Positions 9,439 through 21,203 of a DNA stretch of 64,000 nt are shown here, piece after piece. The notes under the pieces are model-generated. The model had not been told where the DNA came from and did no database searches. It saw nothing but the letters and a program-made list of their open reading frames with translations. Within the stretch, counting starts at the first letter, position 1; each line of letters starts with the position of its first letter. This DNA comes from Lewinella sp. JB7 (GTDB lineage: Bacteria; Bacteroidota; Bacteroidia; Chitinophagales; Saprospiraceae): assembly GCF_024297185.1 (NCBI RefSeq), contig NZ_JANCTD010000004.1, positions 372,001-436,000 of the forward strand. The letters run 5' to 3'. A program made the position numbers and the translations under genes.

Positions 9439-9446
9439 TACCTTTG
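9439..9446 (+). promoter_or_regulatory. -7 promoter element TACCTTTG of gcvP
   Basis: TACCTTTG fits the Bacteroidota -7 consensus TAnnTTTG and lies 26 nt before the chosen gcvP start codon. No clear TTG at the -33 distance is visible. Confidence 0.5.
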
Positions 9447-9472
9447 CGGCCCCCTCAAACCAATGCTTCCGC

Positions 9473-12370
<2,898 letters not shown>

Positions 12371-12381
12371 AACCCTCCCCG

Positions 12382-13272
12382 CTACTCCCCGAAGCTCCAC
12401 TCCAGCACCCGCCGATCGTCTCCCGCGGTGATCAGGGTGTGCCGGTCGAGCCAGCACAGGGTATTGACGGAGTTGACGTGGCCCCGGTCGCGCACGACTT
12501 CGCAGACTTTGAGCAGTTCGAGGTCGTGGGTACGCCACAGCTTGACGGTCTTATCGCGGCTGGCGGTCGCGAGGTAGTCTCCGGAGGGGTGTACGGCCAT
12601 GGCATTGACGGTCATCAGGTGAGCCGTAACGGATTGCTGGAGGCGCAGCTTGCCACCGAGTACGTGCCAGCGGCTCATCTGGGCATCGCGCCCACCGGAA
12701 AAAAGGTACTCTCCGTCGGGACTAAAGGCCAGCGCGAAAACGGAGGGCGGGTGCGCGGGAGCAACGTCCATCAGGGAAAAACCGGACCGATCCACCAAAT
12801 AAATTTTTCCGTCGCTGGCACCTACGGCCAGGCGGTCGTACACCGGATCGTAGGCCAGCCGGCGCAGGGAGTTACGCGACAGTGGCAGGCTCTCGAGGCT
12901 GCGGGCTTCGGCTACGGACCAGCGGGTGAGTACGCCGTCGCCGCCGGCACTGAAGAGTTCATTGTTTGCGCGGAGAACGCTGAAGGTGCCGCGACGATGG
13001 TGGGCGACGTGGCGGTTCTTTTCGGGGATATCCGGATAAAGCCAGTGGACGCCGCCGTCCAGGGTCCCCGCTACCAGTCCTTCGTCGGTGGTCGTCAGCG
13101 TCAGAAACTTGCCGCCTTCCACGGTGGCGACTACGCGTCCGAAGTCCACGTCAGCGCGGTGCCAGTGCACCAGAAAGCCGTCGGCGGCGGCGGAGTAAAA
13201 GCCGTCGGCGGCGGGTTGAAGATCGTAGATCGCGGCGCGGTGCCCCGAACGCTGTTGTTGACGTACTAGCAT
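12382..13272 (-). CDS. WD40 repeat protein
   Basis: About 296 aa from the ATG at 13272. A longer frame using GTG at 13341 adds a non-conserved leader. The N-terminus GHRAAIYDLQPAADGFYSAAADGFLVHWH opens blade one (quoted here only as its ends GHRAAIYDL and DGFLVHWH). Later blades include VFALAFSPDGEYLFSGGRD, AMAVHPSGDYLATASRDKT with VKLWR, and TLITAGDDRRVLEWSF. About seven WD-type repeats make one beta-propeller. No signal peptide is seen, so it is probably cytoplasmic and a protein-interaction scaffold. It is 11 nt from the end of gcvP on the opposite strand. The partner is unknown. Confidence 0.85.
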   Translation of the reverse strand: MLVRQQQRSGHRAAIYDLQPAADGFYSAAADGFLVHWHRADVDFGRVVATVEGGKFLTLTTTDEGLVAGTLDGGVHWLYPDIPEKNRHVAHHRRGTFSVLRANNELFSAGGDGVLTRWSVAEARSLESLPLSRNSLRRLAYDPVYDRLAVGASDGKIYLVDRSGFSLMDVAPAHPPSVFALAFSPDGEYLFSGGRDAQMSRWHVLGGKLRLQQSVTAHLMTVNAMAVHPSGDYLATASRDKTVKLWRTHDLELLKVCEVVRDRGHVNSVNTLCWLDRHTLITAGDDRRVLEWSFGE

Positions 13273-13349
13273 TAGCGACGCGAACAAGTTGTTAGGGGTC
13301 AGGGTTTTAAAGGCACACCAGCCTTTGGCGTTCGTCGCCACCCCACCAG

Positions 13350-13511
13350 ATGAAATATATATTTCTAGTTCTTCTCTGCTGGGCGGTGGGTTTTATAATT
13401 CCCCAGTTCACCGCCACCTTGCAACTTGCCGCTGCTATTGCAGTCATCTGTATTGTAGTAGCTTGCGTCTGCTATTACATTGACACCCGGATCAATGCGG
13501 TTCGGCTATAG
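13350..13511 (+). CDS. Small two-helix membrane protein (53 aa)
   Basis: A short frame: ATG at 13350, TAG at 13509. It encodes two hydrophobic stretches, KYIFLVLLCWAVGFIIP and LAAAIAVICIVVACVCYYI, joined by a short QFTATLQ loop and ending in a basic IDTRINAVRL tail. That is a typical small inner-membrane hairpin. It is in the same frame as the phosphopantetheinyl transferase that follows 12 nt later, separated by one stop codon, so the two are probably cotranscribed. It could be a real small protein or a decayed membrane segment. I do not recognise a family. Confidence 0.5.
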   Translation: MKYIFLVLLCWAVGFIIPQFTATLQLAAAIAVICIVVACVCYYIDTRINAVRL

Positions 13512-13523
13512 AACTACCCTTCC

Positions 13524-14171
13524 TTGCCTCTACTTTTTCATGACTCCGTCCTGCCACCCGGCGAATGGGGGCTGTGGCGGATCGATGAATCGGAATCCGA
13601 TCTCCGCGGTCACGTCTCCCTCTTTCACCGCGAGATCGAACAGATCGAACGTATCCGGGGAGCCGAGCGCCGCCGTGAGTTTTTGGCCGCCCGGCTATTA
13701 TTGCATCACATGAGCGGTCGCAGCGTCCGGGCGGAACTGATCAAGGACACCGACGGCAAGCCGCACCTGGATGACTCCTTATTCTTCGTAAGTATCAGTC
13801 ATACGGTAGGCTATTCCGCCGCCATTGCCCACCCCCGCCCCTGTGGGGTAGACGTACAGCGCATCGTGCCGCGTATTCGTCGCCTTGCCCGGAAGTTCGT
13901 CAACGTCGAGGAAAGCGTACATCTGCAACAGGAATACGAACTGACCCAGCTGCACCTCATCTGGGCCGCCAAGGAGGCGATGTACAAGGCATACGGAAAG
14001 CGTCAACTCGATTTTAGGGAACACCTGCACGTGAACCTGGCGGATTACGGACCGGAGATCAGCACCGCGGATGCCTACTTACGTACGGAGACGGTGACCA
14101 TGCACTTTCACCTGGAATTTCGGTGTTATCCGACCTTCGTCATCGTGGCGGCGGTCGAGATCAATCCTTAA
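13524..14171 (+). CDS. 4'-phosphopantetheinyl transferase (Sfp/AcpT superfamily)
   Basis: 215 aa. It transfers phosphopantetheine from CoA to a serine of acyl carrier proteins. The signature is complete: GVDVQRI at residues 108-114 (Mg-binding Asp) and WAAKEAMYKAYG at 147-158 (Mg/CoA Glu and Lys). The start is TTG at 13524: no ATG in this frame precedes the conserved part, and MPLLFHD fits the usual N-terminus of Bacteroidota members. The frame is closed 15 nt upstream by the stop of the small membrane protein. Its end overlaps the end of the convergent gamma carbonic anhydrase gene by 11 nt. Confidence 0.88.
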   Translation: MPLLFHDSVLPPGEWGLWRIDESESDLRGHVSLFHREIEQIERIRGAERRREFLAARLLLHHMSGRSVRAELIKDTDGKPHLDDSLFFVSISHTVGYSAAIAHPRPCGVDVQRIVPRIRRLARKFVNVEESVHLQQEYELTQLHLIWAAKEAMYKAYGKRQLDFREHLHVNLADYGPEISTADAYLRTETVTMHFHLEFRCYPTFVIVAAVEINP

Positions 14172-14676
14172 ACCACCCGGCGTAGGTGAGGTAAGCGGCC
14201 GCGATGCGTTCGATGGTATCCTCCCGCTGGTCGGGCGCAAGCGTTTTGATCTTCCGGGCGGGGATGCCGGCGTACACCGAATCGCGTTCACACCGCATGC
14301 CGGCCGGCACGACCGCGCCGGCCCCGATGATCACGTTGCTTTCGATGACCGCGTCGTCCATCACGATCGCGCCCATGCCGATGAGGACGCTGTCGTGCAC
14401 CGTACACCCGTGCACGATGGCCCGGTGACCGATGCTGACGTCGTTGCCGATGGTCGTGGCCGCTCGCTGGTAGGTACAGTGAATGCAGGCACCGTCCTGT
14501 ACGTTGACGCGGTCGCCCATTACGATGCGGTTTACGTCACCCCGGATGACGGCGGTGAACCAGACGCTGCAGTGATCGCCCATGACGACTTCCCCCACGA
14601 GGGTCGCGTTTTGGGCAAGGAAGCAGTCCGTACCGATCTGCGGGGTGTGTCCGCGGACGGGAATGATCAGGGCCAT
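14161..14676 (-). CDS. Gamma carbonic anhydrase-like hexapeptide-repeat protein
   Basis: 171 aa left-handed beta-helix protein of the YrdA/PaaY/gamma-CA group. Hexapeptide repeats run from VRGHTPQIG to VYAGIPARKIK. The three metal-ligand histidines of gamma carbonic anhydrases appear conserved: His66 in CIHCTY and His84/His89 in SIGHRAIVHG, with the 5-residue spacing of the archetype. It may hydrate CO2 or act as a related thioester hydrolase or acyltransferase; the family is mixed. It starts 3 nt after the stop of the DksA-like gene, so both are in one minus-strand operon. Confidence 0.88.
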   Translation of the reverse strand: MALIIPVRGHTPQIGTDCFLAQNATLVGEVVMGDHCSVWFTAVIRGDVNRIVMGDRVNVQDGACIHCTYQRAATTIGNDVSIGHRAIVHGCTVHDSVLIGMGAIVMDDAVIESNVIIGAGAVVPAGMRCERDSVYAGIPARKIKTLAPDQREDTIERIAAAYLTYAGWFKD

Positions 14677-14679
14677 GGG

Positions 14680-15219
14680 TCAGATGAGATCGTCCTCTTC
14701 TTCCTCCTGGGCCTTGCGCCGGCGGCTGCGCTTTTTGACTACCGGTTTGGCCTTGGGCGGGGGTGGTTTTTTGATCTTGGAGATCACCTTGTTGGGGCCC
14801 TCGCGGCGCTCACTGGCCATACGGGCCAGATCCTGCGCCGTAACGTCCATCGCCCCGCTGGCCTGCAGGCGCATCCCTTCCAGGCTTTTGGTGGTTGTGG
14901 GAACGGCTTCCAGGCGTTTGCGGTCGATGAGTTTACCGGTCACGGAGCAGACGCCGTACACCTTGTTCTTGATGCGCAGCATGGCGTTTTGCAGGTCCTG
15001 GACCTGATCGCGTTTGCGCAGTACCTGCTCATTCAATAGTTCCAACTGGCTCACCGAGCTGCTGTCCTGGGTATAATCGGCACCAAAGCCTTCGGTAATG
15101 TTCTCCGAGAACTCACTTACCTGATCGCGGAGCATCTGCAACTCCTTCTTGGCTTGCTGATAATTGTCCTTTATGATAACCTTGAACTCTTCGAGTTCTT
15201 CGTCGCTGTATCTTTCCAT
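14680..15219 (-). CDS. DksA/TraR-like regulator lacking most zinc cysteines
   Basis: 179 aa. The N-terminal half is a coiled coil (DEELEEFKVIIKDNYQQAKK to QLELLNEQVLRKRDQVQDLQ) like that of DksA, which reaches into the RNA polymerase secondary channel. The zinc-finger region NKVYGVCSVTGKLIDRKRL aligns with the family motif, but only the first of the four zinc cysteines remains. The C-terminus is basic and then acidic (KIKKPPPPKAKPVVKKRSRR, EEEEDD). Such zinc-less TraR proteins are usual in Bacteroidota. Likely a transcription regulator; targets unknown. Confidence 0.82.
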   Translation of the reverse strand: MERYSDEELEEFKVIIKDNYQQAKKELQMLRDQVSEFSENITEGFGADYTQDSSSVSQLELLNEQVLRKRDQVQDLQNAMLRIKNKVYGVCSVTGKLIDRKRLEAVPTTTKSLEGMRLQASGAMDVTAQDLARMASERREGPNKVISKIKKPPPPKAKPVVKKRSRRRKAQEEEEDDLI

Positions 15220-15411
15220 GTCGTAGACTGAACTGTAGGGTAGTCAGGTCGAAGCCGGTGGCTTCTTCCAAGCTAAATACTGAGGCCATAATACGCCCGG
15301 CCGGCGTTCAATGTTATGTTTTTTTGCGTTTAATGCAAATCTGATGCCCCTTTACTGACGTTACCACTCGAATAGGGTCACATTCCGGCAGACGGTGTGT
15401 ACCCCGCACCG

Positions 15412-15419
15412 TACTTTTG
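15412..15419 (+). promoter_or_regulatory. -7 promoter element TACTTTTG of the ferredoxin gene
   Basis: TACTTTTG matches TAnnTTTG and lies 22 nt before the ferredoxin ATG. The divergent interval 15220-15441 otherwise shows only a short TTTGC/GCAAA inverted repeat near 15325. Confidence 0.5.
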
Positions 15420-15429
15420 TCCCCCCTAA

Positions 15430-15789
<360 letters not shown>

Positions 15790-15852
15790 ACCCGCGAACT
15801 ACCGTTAATGGATGCGGGCGAACTTGCCCCCGCCTCCGTGTAAATCCTTCCC

Positions 15853-17634
15853 GTGCTGCGTCTGTCCTTTTTCTCCCTACTGGTCCTGGCCACCCGTCTC
15901 CTCCTGTCGCAGGGAGCCCCCTTACCGGTCAACGAGGAAGGGTACGACCTGATTCGTCGGCTTCAGCTCCGGTACGGTTATACCGGTTTTACCGCTCCGG
16001 CGGCCGACCTTAACCTGCGGCCCGCCAGCCGCGGTGACCTCGTCAGGCTCGCGAAGACATACTACGAATTGTACGGAAGCGACCTGTCGGCCGTAGACCG
16101 CTACCGGCTCCAGGGCTTTTTCGACGACAACAACGAGTGGCTCGCCCTGCCCTCACTGGCCGACGCGGAGGATGCGGACCGGGCGCCCTTCTGGATCGGT
16201 GATGACTTCGCCCTGGAATCGGTCCGCTCCCCCCTCTACCGCACCTCCCAGCGGGCTCCGCTCCTCGGCAGCCTGTACCGTACGCCCTCCTTCTTCCTGG
16301 AGCACAACCAAAAAGACTTCTACCTCCGCCTAAATCCCGTGATCGATGCCCGCTACGGTCAGCTAAAGGATGACGAGCAGGCCTATCTGTACAACCGGCG
16401 GGGATTGCGGTTACGCGCCGGTATTGACGATCGCATATTTCTGCACTTCGAGATCCTGGAGACGCAGTTCGGCGCGCCGAACTACATTCGCGACTACTTC
16501 AACCGGGTCGTATCGCTTCCGGGAGCCGGACTGACGAAGGACGACCTGACCATCGGATTCGCTGACATCGAGCGGGGCTATGACTTTCTCAACGGCGCCG
16601 GGTACCTGTCGGCGGATGTAACGCGTCACGTCGGGGTCCGCCTCGGCTACGGGCAGCACTTCATCGGTCAGGGCGAACGCAGCCTGTTCCTGAGCGATTT
16701 CAGCAACAACTACCCCTTCCTGGAAATCAACTGGCGCATCTGGAAGTTCCACTACCGGAATCTTTTCGCGGAGCTGACGGGCAGTCCACAGGACCTGCCG
16801 GGGCCGGACACCCTGCTGCCGAAGAAGTTTCTCGTCGCTCACCACTTGTCCATCGACATCGGCAAGCGCCTCTCCGTCGGACTGTTCGAAGCCGTCGTAC
16901 TTAACCGGGAAAGTGGATTTGAGTTGGCCTACCTCAATCCCGTTATTCTCTACCGCACGGTGGAGGGCAGCGTGGGCTCCCCGGACAACGTCGTGATCGG
17001 CCTGACGGCCGCGTACCGCCTGCCCTTCCGTACCGAGGTGTACGGGCAGTTTATCCTGGATGAATTCAAGTACGATGAGTTGTTCGTAAAAAAACGTGGG
17101 TGGTGGGCCAACAAGTGGGCCTACCAGATCGGTGCCCGCCACGTCGACGCCTTCGGGATCGACCAGCTCGACCTGGTCGCGGAACGCAACGTGGCCCGCC
17201 CCTACATGTACTCCCACGACGGACCGAGCAGCTATACCCACTTCGCCATGCCGCTGGCCCACCCCCTGGGGGCCAACTTTACCGAAAACCTGGTTGGTTT
17301 CGACTACCGTCCCCTGCCCCGCCTGAACCTGTACGGCCGGGCGTACCTGATCGAGCAGGGAGAGGGTAGCCCGGGAGTGGTGGAGGGGGAGAATCCTTTC
17401 CAATCCAGCGACCTGCGCAACGAAACCTTTGGTAACGAGATCGGCCAGGGAATCCACTACACCAATACCATTCTGCAGCTGCGGGCCGGGTACGAACTCC
17501 GTCCCAACCTCTGGCTGGAGGGTGAGTACTTTACCCGGAGTAAGGATTCCGAGCAGGCCGCCCGCGACCTGGAAACAAGCTTGCTCAACCTGGGAATCCG
17601 CTGGAACATCGCCCGGCGACCCGAAGCGTTCTAG
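15853..17634 (+). CDS. Outer-membrane beta-barrel protein, RemB/Wzi-like
   Basis: 593 aa with a GTG start (MLRLSFFSLLVLATRLLLSQG signal). The mature protein has a short N-terminal helical part (EEGYDLIRRLQLRYG, DRYRLQGFFDD) and then many amphipathic strands with Tyr/Arg/Gly (YLRLNPVIDARYGQ, GVRLGYGQHFIGQGERSLFL, WRIWKFHYRNLFAELTG, LAYLNPVILYR, NLVGFDYRPLPRLNLYGRA). This is the layout of Bacteroidota proteins annotated as capsule assembly Wzi or gliding protein RemB. It probably sits in the outer membrane, linked to surface polysaccharide or motility. It stands between a ferredoxin and nspC with no obvious operon. Confidence 0.75.
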   Translation: MLRLSFFSLLVLATRLLLSQGAPLPVNEEGYDLIRRLQLRYGYTGFTAPAADLNLRPASRGDLVRLAKTYYELYGSDLSAVDRYRLQGFFDDNNEWLALPSLADAEDADRAPFWIGDDFALESVRSPLYRTSQRAPLLGSLYRTPSFFLEHNQKDFYLRLNPVIDARYGQLKDDEQAYLYNRRGLRLRAGIDDRIFLHFEILETQFGAPNYIRDYFNRVVSLPGAGLTKDDLTIGFADIERGYDFLNGAGYLSADVTRHVGVRLGYGQHFIGQGERSLFLSDFSNNYPFLEINWRIWKFHYRNLFAELTGSPQDLPGPDTLLPKKFLVAHHLSIDIGKRLSVGLFEAVVLNRESGFELAYLNPVILYRTVEGSVGSPDNVVIGLTAAYRLPFRTEVYGQFILDEFKYDELFVKKRGWWANKWAYQIGARHVDAFGIDQLDLVAERNVARPYMYSHDGPSSYTHFAMPLAHPLGANFTENLVGFDYRPLPRLNLYGRAYLIEQGEGSPGVVEGENPFQSSDLRNETFGNEIGQGIHYTNTILQLRAGYELRPNLWLEGEYFTRSKDSEQAARDLETSLLNLGIRWNIARRPEAF

Positions 17635-17723
17635 GCTCGGGTGAAGGCCTGCAAGCGATAGACCTGTTGGACCCGCGCGCCGCCGCCCCAGTCCACATTT
17701 TGCAAACTCCCTAACATTTTTCC

Positions 17724-18851
17724 ATGCCGCTCCCCTCTCCCGCTTTCGTGATCGAAGAAGACAAAATGCGCCGTAACCTGGAACGGGTGGCCGACGTAGC
17801 GCGGGCGGCCGGTGTCGACATTATCCTGGCGCTGAAGGCCTTCGCGTACTGGCCCGCCTTTCCGATCATCGCGGAATACCTGCCGGGAGCAACCGCCAGC
17901 AGCCTGAACGAGGCCCTGCTGATCGAAAAACACTTTGGTCGTCAGCCCCACGTCTACGCCCCCGTCTACCGACCCGCGGAATTCCGGCAAATCGCCGCGA
18001 TGGCCCACCATCTGACCTTCAATACGCTTACCGAACTGGAACGGTACCGCGCGGAATGGGAGGAGCTCGGCACCAGCGTAGGCCTGCGGGTAAACCCGGA
18101 ATACAGCCCGGTAGAAACCGACCTGTACAATCCCTCCAACAAGCACGGGCGCCTGGGCGAAACCCTGCCCAACCTGCCGACCCGTCCTCCACGTGGACTG
18201 CGGGGCCTACACGTGCATACCCTGTGCGAGAGCGATGCGGCCGCTACGGCTACCCTGATCGAGCGTACGCGCGCCCAGTTCGGCCACTATCTGGAGCAAA
18301 TCGAATGGCTCAACCTCGGGGGCGGCCACCTGATGACGCGGGAGGGCTACGACACGTCACGACTGATCGGAGTCCTTACCGACCTACGGAAGCGTTACCC
18401 CCACCTGAAGGTCACCCTCGAGCCCGGCAGTGCCCACGTATGGCAGACGGGCTACCTGCAGTGCACCGTGCTCGACATCGTGAACAACTACGGTTCGGCA
18501 ACCCTGATGCTCGACGTCAGCTTTACCTGCCACATGCCCGATACGCTGGAGATGCCCTACCGTCCGGTCGTACGGGCCGCGAGCGCGGAAGAGAAAGAAG
18601 GGTACGCCTATCCCTACCGCCTCGGGGGCATGAGTTGCCTGGCCGGGGACTATCTCGACACCTACTACTTCCGCCAGCCGGCGCGGGTGGGCGATACCCT
18701 CATTTTCGAGGATATGGCGCACTACACCACGGTAAAGTCGACGATGTTTAACGGGGTGCCCCACCCGGACATCGTCGTAGTGGACGCGGAGGGGGATGTC
18801 GTACAGCACCGCAGTTTCGGCTACGCCGACTACGAAGCGCGCATGGGCTGA
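17724..18851 (+). CDS. nspC: Carboxynorspermidine decarboxylase
   Basis: 375 aa, fold-type III PLP enzyme of the alanine racemase/ornithine decarboxylase superfamily. LALKAFAYW holds the PLP lysine. HTLCES, NLGGGHLM and LEPGSAH are PLP-phosphate contacts. GGMSCLAGDYLD carries the catalytic Cys/Asp pair from the C-terminal beta domain. It decarboxylates carboxyspermidine or carboxynorspermidine to make spermidine or norspermidine in the alternative polyamine route of many Bacteroidota. The partner dehydrogenase is not in the window. The gene starts 89 nt after the barrel gene. Confidence 0.93.
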   Translation: MPLPSPAFVIEEDKMRRNLERVADVARAAGVDIILALKAFAYWPAFPIIAEYLPGATASSLNEALLIEKHFGRQPHVYAPVYRPAEFRQIAAMAHHLTFNTLTELERYRAEWEELGTSVGLRVNPEYSPVETDLYNPSNKHGRLGETLPNLPTRPPRGLRGLHVHTLCESDAAATATLIERTRAQFGHYLEQIEWLNLGGGHLMTREGYDTSRLIGVLTDLRKRYPHLKVTLEPGSAHVWQTGYLQCTVLDIVNNYGSATLMLDVSFTCHMPDTLEMPYRPVVRAASAEEKEGYAYPYRLGGMSCLAGDYLDTYYFRQPARVGDTLIFEDMAHYTTVKSTMFNGVPHPDIVVVDAEGDVVQHRSFGYADYEARMG

Positions 18852-18863
18852 CGGGCGGCCGCC

Positions 18864-19748
18864 TTATTTGGCGGAATTGATAAAGTAGACCCCCGCGAGC
18901 AGCAACGCGCCGGCGAGCAGCGACTGCCCCGTGATCACTTCGCCGTTGAAGAGTCCGCCGAGCAGCACGGCTACCACCGGATTGACGTAGGTGTTCGTGG
19001 AAACCTTATCGGCACTCACTTTACCCAGCAGGAAGTTGAAGGCCGTGAAGGCGGCAATGGAACCGAAAACAACCAGAAACAGCCAGGAATAAGCCGAGCG
19101 GGCGGTGAGCTGAGCTACGCTCCACCCGTCCCATTCGTCAAGGGACAGGCTGAACAGGCCCAGGAAAAGCCCCGCTACGATCATCTGCATGGCCGTCGCC
19201 CGCACCCGGTTCGGCCCCAGATCGAGGCGCTGCCGCAGGAGCATACCCGCTCCCCAACAGAGCATACCGGAAACGATGCCGATGAAGCCCTTGGTGGCTT
19301 CCGGCCCACCCACGGCAATGGGTTGGGCGATCAGCAGCGCCATCCCGCAAATGCTGATGAAGGCCCCCACGAATGCCTTTACCGAGGGGCGACTATCCAG
19401 TACCACCCACATCATCAGCATGACCACCAGGGGCTCGAAGGAAATGATGAGGGAAGTGGTGCTGGTAGGAATGTACTGCTGCGCCCAGACGACGGCCCCC
19501 GTCCCGACACTCAGCAAAAGGACACCGATGATGCCGGAATTGATCAGGTAGCGCGGTCGCGGCAGCGTGCGATCCCCCCGAAGTACGGTGTAGCCGTAGA
19601 GCAGTAGTCCGGCGACGGTAAAGCGGGTGGCCCCCATGCCGAATACGGGGATGGAATCAATCGCCCAGTAATTGGCCAGGTAGGTGGCTCCCCAGACAAA
19701 ATAGGTAGTGAAGAAAGCAAGGAGGATGAGCAAGCGGTCACGTCCCAT
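18864..19748 (-). CDS. EamA/DMT-superfamily transporter
   Basis: 294 aa, ten hydrophobic helices, with two EamA repeats of about 140 aa each. The first has FFTTYFVWGATYLANYWAID and FTVAGLLLYGY, the second LCWGAGMLLRQRL and VNPVVAVLLGGLFNGE, the latter a conserved EamA end. Such proteins export or exchange metabolites such as amino acids across the inner membrane; the substrate is unknown. It converges with nspC (12-nt gap) and is divergent from the OmpH-like gene. Confidence 0.9.
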   Translation of the reverse strand: MGRDRLLILLAFFTTYFVWGATYLANYWAIDSIPVFGMGATRFTVAGLLLYGYTVLRGDRTLPRPRYLINSGIIGVLLLSVGTGAVVWAQQYIPTSTTSLIISFEPLVVMLMMWVVLDSRPSVKAFVGAFISICGMALLIAQPIAVGGPEATKGFIGIVSGMLCWGAGMLLRQRLDLGPNRVRATAMQMIVAGLFLGLFSLSLDEWDGWSVAQLTARSAYSWLFLVVFGSIAAFTAFNFLLGKVSADKVSTNTYVNPVVAVLLGGLFNGEVITGQSLLAGALLLAGVYFINSAK

Positions 19749-19757
19749 AACTCGGCG

Positions 19758-19765
19758 TACTTTTG
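19758..19765 (+). promoter_or_regulatory. -7 promoter element TACTTTTG of the ompH-like/cdaA operon
   Basis: TACTTTTG fits TAnnTTTG and stands 20 nt before the ATG at 19786, in the short divergent interval with the DMT transporter gene. Confidence 0.5.
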
Positions 19766-19785
19766 CGGGAAATCAAGATAGAGTG

Positions 19786-20397
19786 ATGACCGACTTCGCA
19801 AGAATACTTTCCAGCGCCGCTTTAGTTCTGCTCTGCGTGGGCTTTTTTAGCTGCGACCGTCCGGCCGCGGAAGAAACGGCCACCGCCGCCGCGCCAACCA
19901 CCACGGAGCCCGACGGCGCGCCCGGAGCCGGCCTGAGCATCGTATTCGTCAAGGTCGATAGTCTTCAGGCCGGGTATACCCGGGTGGCCGACGAGCTGAG
20001 CCGCCTGGAGGAAAACTTCAACAAGGCCGAGCAGAACCACAACGCGCGGGTGGCTGCCTTCCAGAAGGAAGTCCAGCGGGTGCAGAACCAAGTACAGCAG
20101 GGCCTCCTGGCACCCAATAAGATCCAGGCCGAGCAGCAACGCATGGCCAAAAAGGAACAGGAGATCATGCAGCAGCGGGACATCGCACTGGGCAGCATCC
20201 AGGAAGATCAGCTGCGGATTCAGCAGGAGTTTTCGGAGCGGGTGAAGGCCGTGTTGGAAGAACTGCAGGCCGAGAATAACTACGACTATATCCTGAACCA
20301 GGGACAAAACTCGGCCGTGCTCATCACCAACGACCGCTACGACATTACGCCGCTCGTCCTGGAAAGACTAAACGTGGCCCAGGACAGCGTTCAGTAA
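19786..20397 (+). CDS. OmpH/Skp-family periplasmic chaperone-like lipoprotein
   Basis: 203 aa from the ATG at 19786. Signal AALVLLCVGFFSC ends at a lipobox Cys, followed by an Ala/Thr-rich linker. The mature domain begins IVFVKVDSLQAGYTRVADEL, the Skp beta strand, then has a long charged coiled coil (NKAEQNHNARVAAFQKEVQ through QQRDIALGSIQEDQLRIQQ) and ends NNYDYILNQG with a final strand (ITPLVLERLN). Skp-like proteins hold unfolded outer-membrane proteins. Membrane anchoring by lipid is a Bacteroidota variant. Eight nt separate it from the diadenylate cyclase gene. Confidence 0.87.
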   Translation: MTDFARILSSAALVLLCVGFFSCDRPAAEETATAAAPTTTEPDGAPGAGLSIVFVKVDSLQAGYTRVADELSRLEENFNKAEQNHNARVAAFQKEVQRVQNQVQQGLLAPNKIQAEQQRMAKKEQEIMQQRDIALGSIQEDQLRIQQEFSERVKAVLEELQAENNYDYILNQGQNSAVLITNDRYDITPLVLERLNVAQDSVQ

Positions 20398-20405
20398 GCT
20401 GAGGC

Positions 20406-21203
20406 ATGCGATTTCCCCTGCTCTTCAAGATCGGTTTTCTTCCCGTAGACATCTGGGACGTCTTCGACGTGCTCGTCGTCGGCTACCTGATCTACTGGCT
20501 GTACCGCCTGCTGCGGGGAAGCATCGCGCTGAACATCTTCGTGGGCATCGTCGCCCTGTTCTTCAGCTACCAGGCCTTTACCGCCCTGGGGATGGATCTG
20601 CTGAGCAATATTCTCAATCAGTTTATTCAGGTCGGATTCATCAGCCTCATCATCATCTTTCAGCCCGAGGTACGCCGCTTTCTCCTGCTCCTCGGGAGCG
20701 GCACCATGAAGCAGCGCGATAGTTTCTGGAACCGCCTACTGGGCCGGGAGGAGTTCGAGCGCGACAAAGCCCCCCAAACGGCCGTCGTACGCCGCGCCTT
20801 CCTGCGCATGGCCCGGCAGCGGACCGGCGCGCTCATCGTCTGTACCCAGGAAGCCGATCCCAGCACCGTCATCACCGGCGGTACGGAACTGAACGCGGAC
20901 ATCAGCTACGGACTGCTGGTCAGCATTTTCAATAAGGAAAGCCCACTGCACGACGGGGCCGTGCTGATCTCCAACCGTCGGATCGTAAAGGCCAGCGCCA
21001 TCTTGCCCGTATCGGAGAACAGCGACCTGCCGGCGGCGGTAGGTCTGCGCCACCGGGCGGCCGTCGGAGTCACCGAGAAGATCGACGTCGCATGCTTCAT
21101 CGTCTCGGAGGAAACCGGCAAAATTTCCTTTGCCTACGGGGGCATCCTGGAACGCGGAATCTCGGAAGAGCGACTGACGGAGTTGCTGGATATGTACCTC
21201 TAA
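20406..21203 (+). CDS. cdaA: Diadenylate cyclase (c-di-AMP synthase), membrane-bound CdaA type
   Basis: 265 aa. Three N-terminal helices (roughly residues 20-95) are followed by the DisA_N catalytic domain. The two active-site motifs are present: DGA at 183-185 (SPLHDGAVLIS) and RHR at 215-217 (LRHRAAVGV). It joins two ATP into cyclic di-AMP, a messenger for potassium, osmotic and cell-wall control. It is translationally close to the OmpH-like gene. Its last codons overlap by 4 nt the end of the convergent PLDc_N gene. Confidence 0.95.
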   Translation: MRFPLLFKIGFLPVDIWDVFDVLVVGYLIYWLYRLLRGSIALNIFVGIVALFFSYQAFTALGMDLLSNILNQFIQVGFISLIIIFQPEVRRFLLLLGSGTMKQRDSFWNRLLGREEFERDKAPQTAVVRRAFLRMARQRTGALIVCTQEADPSTVITGGTELNADISYGLLVSIFNKESPLHDGAVLISNRRIVKASAILPVSENSDLPAAVGLRHRAAVGVTEKIDVACFIVSEETGKISFAYGGILERGISEERLTELLDMYL

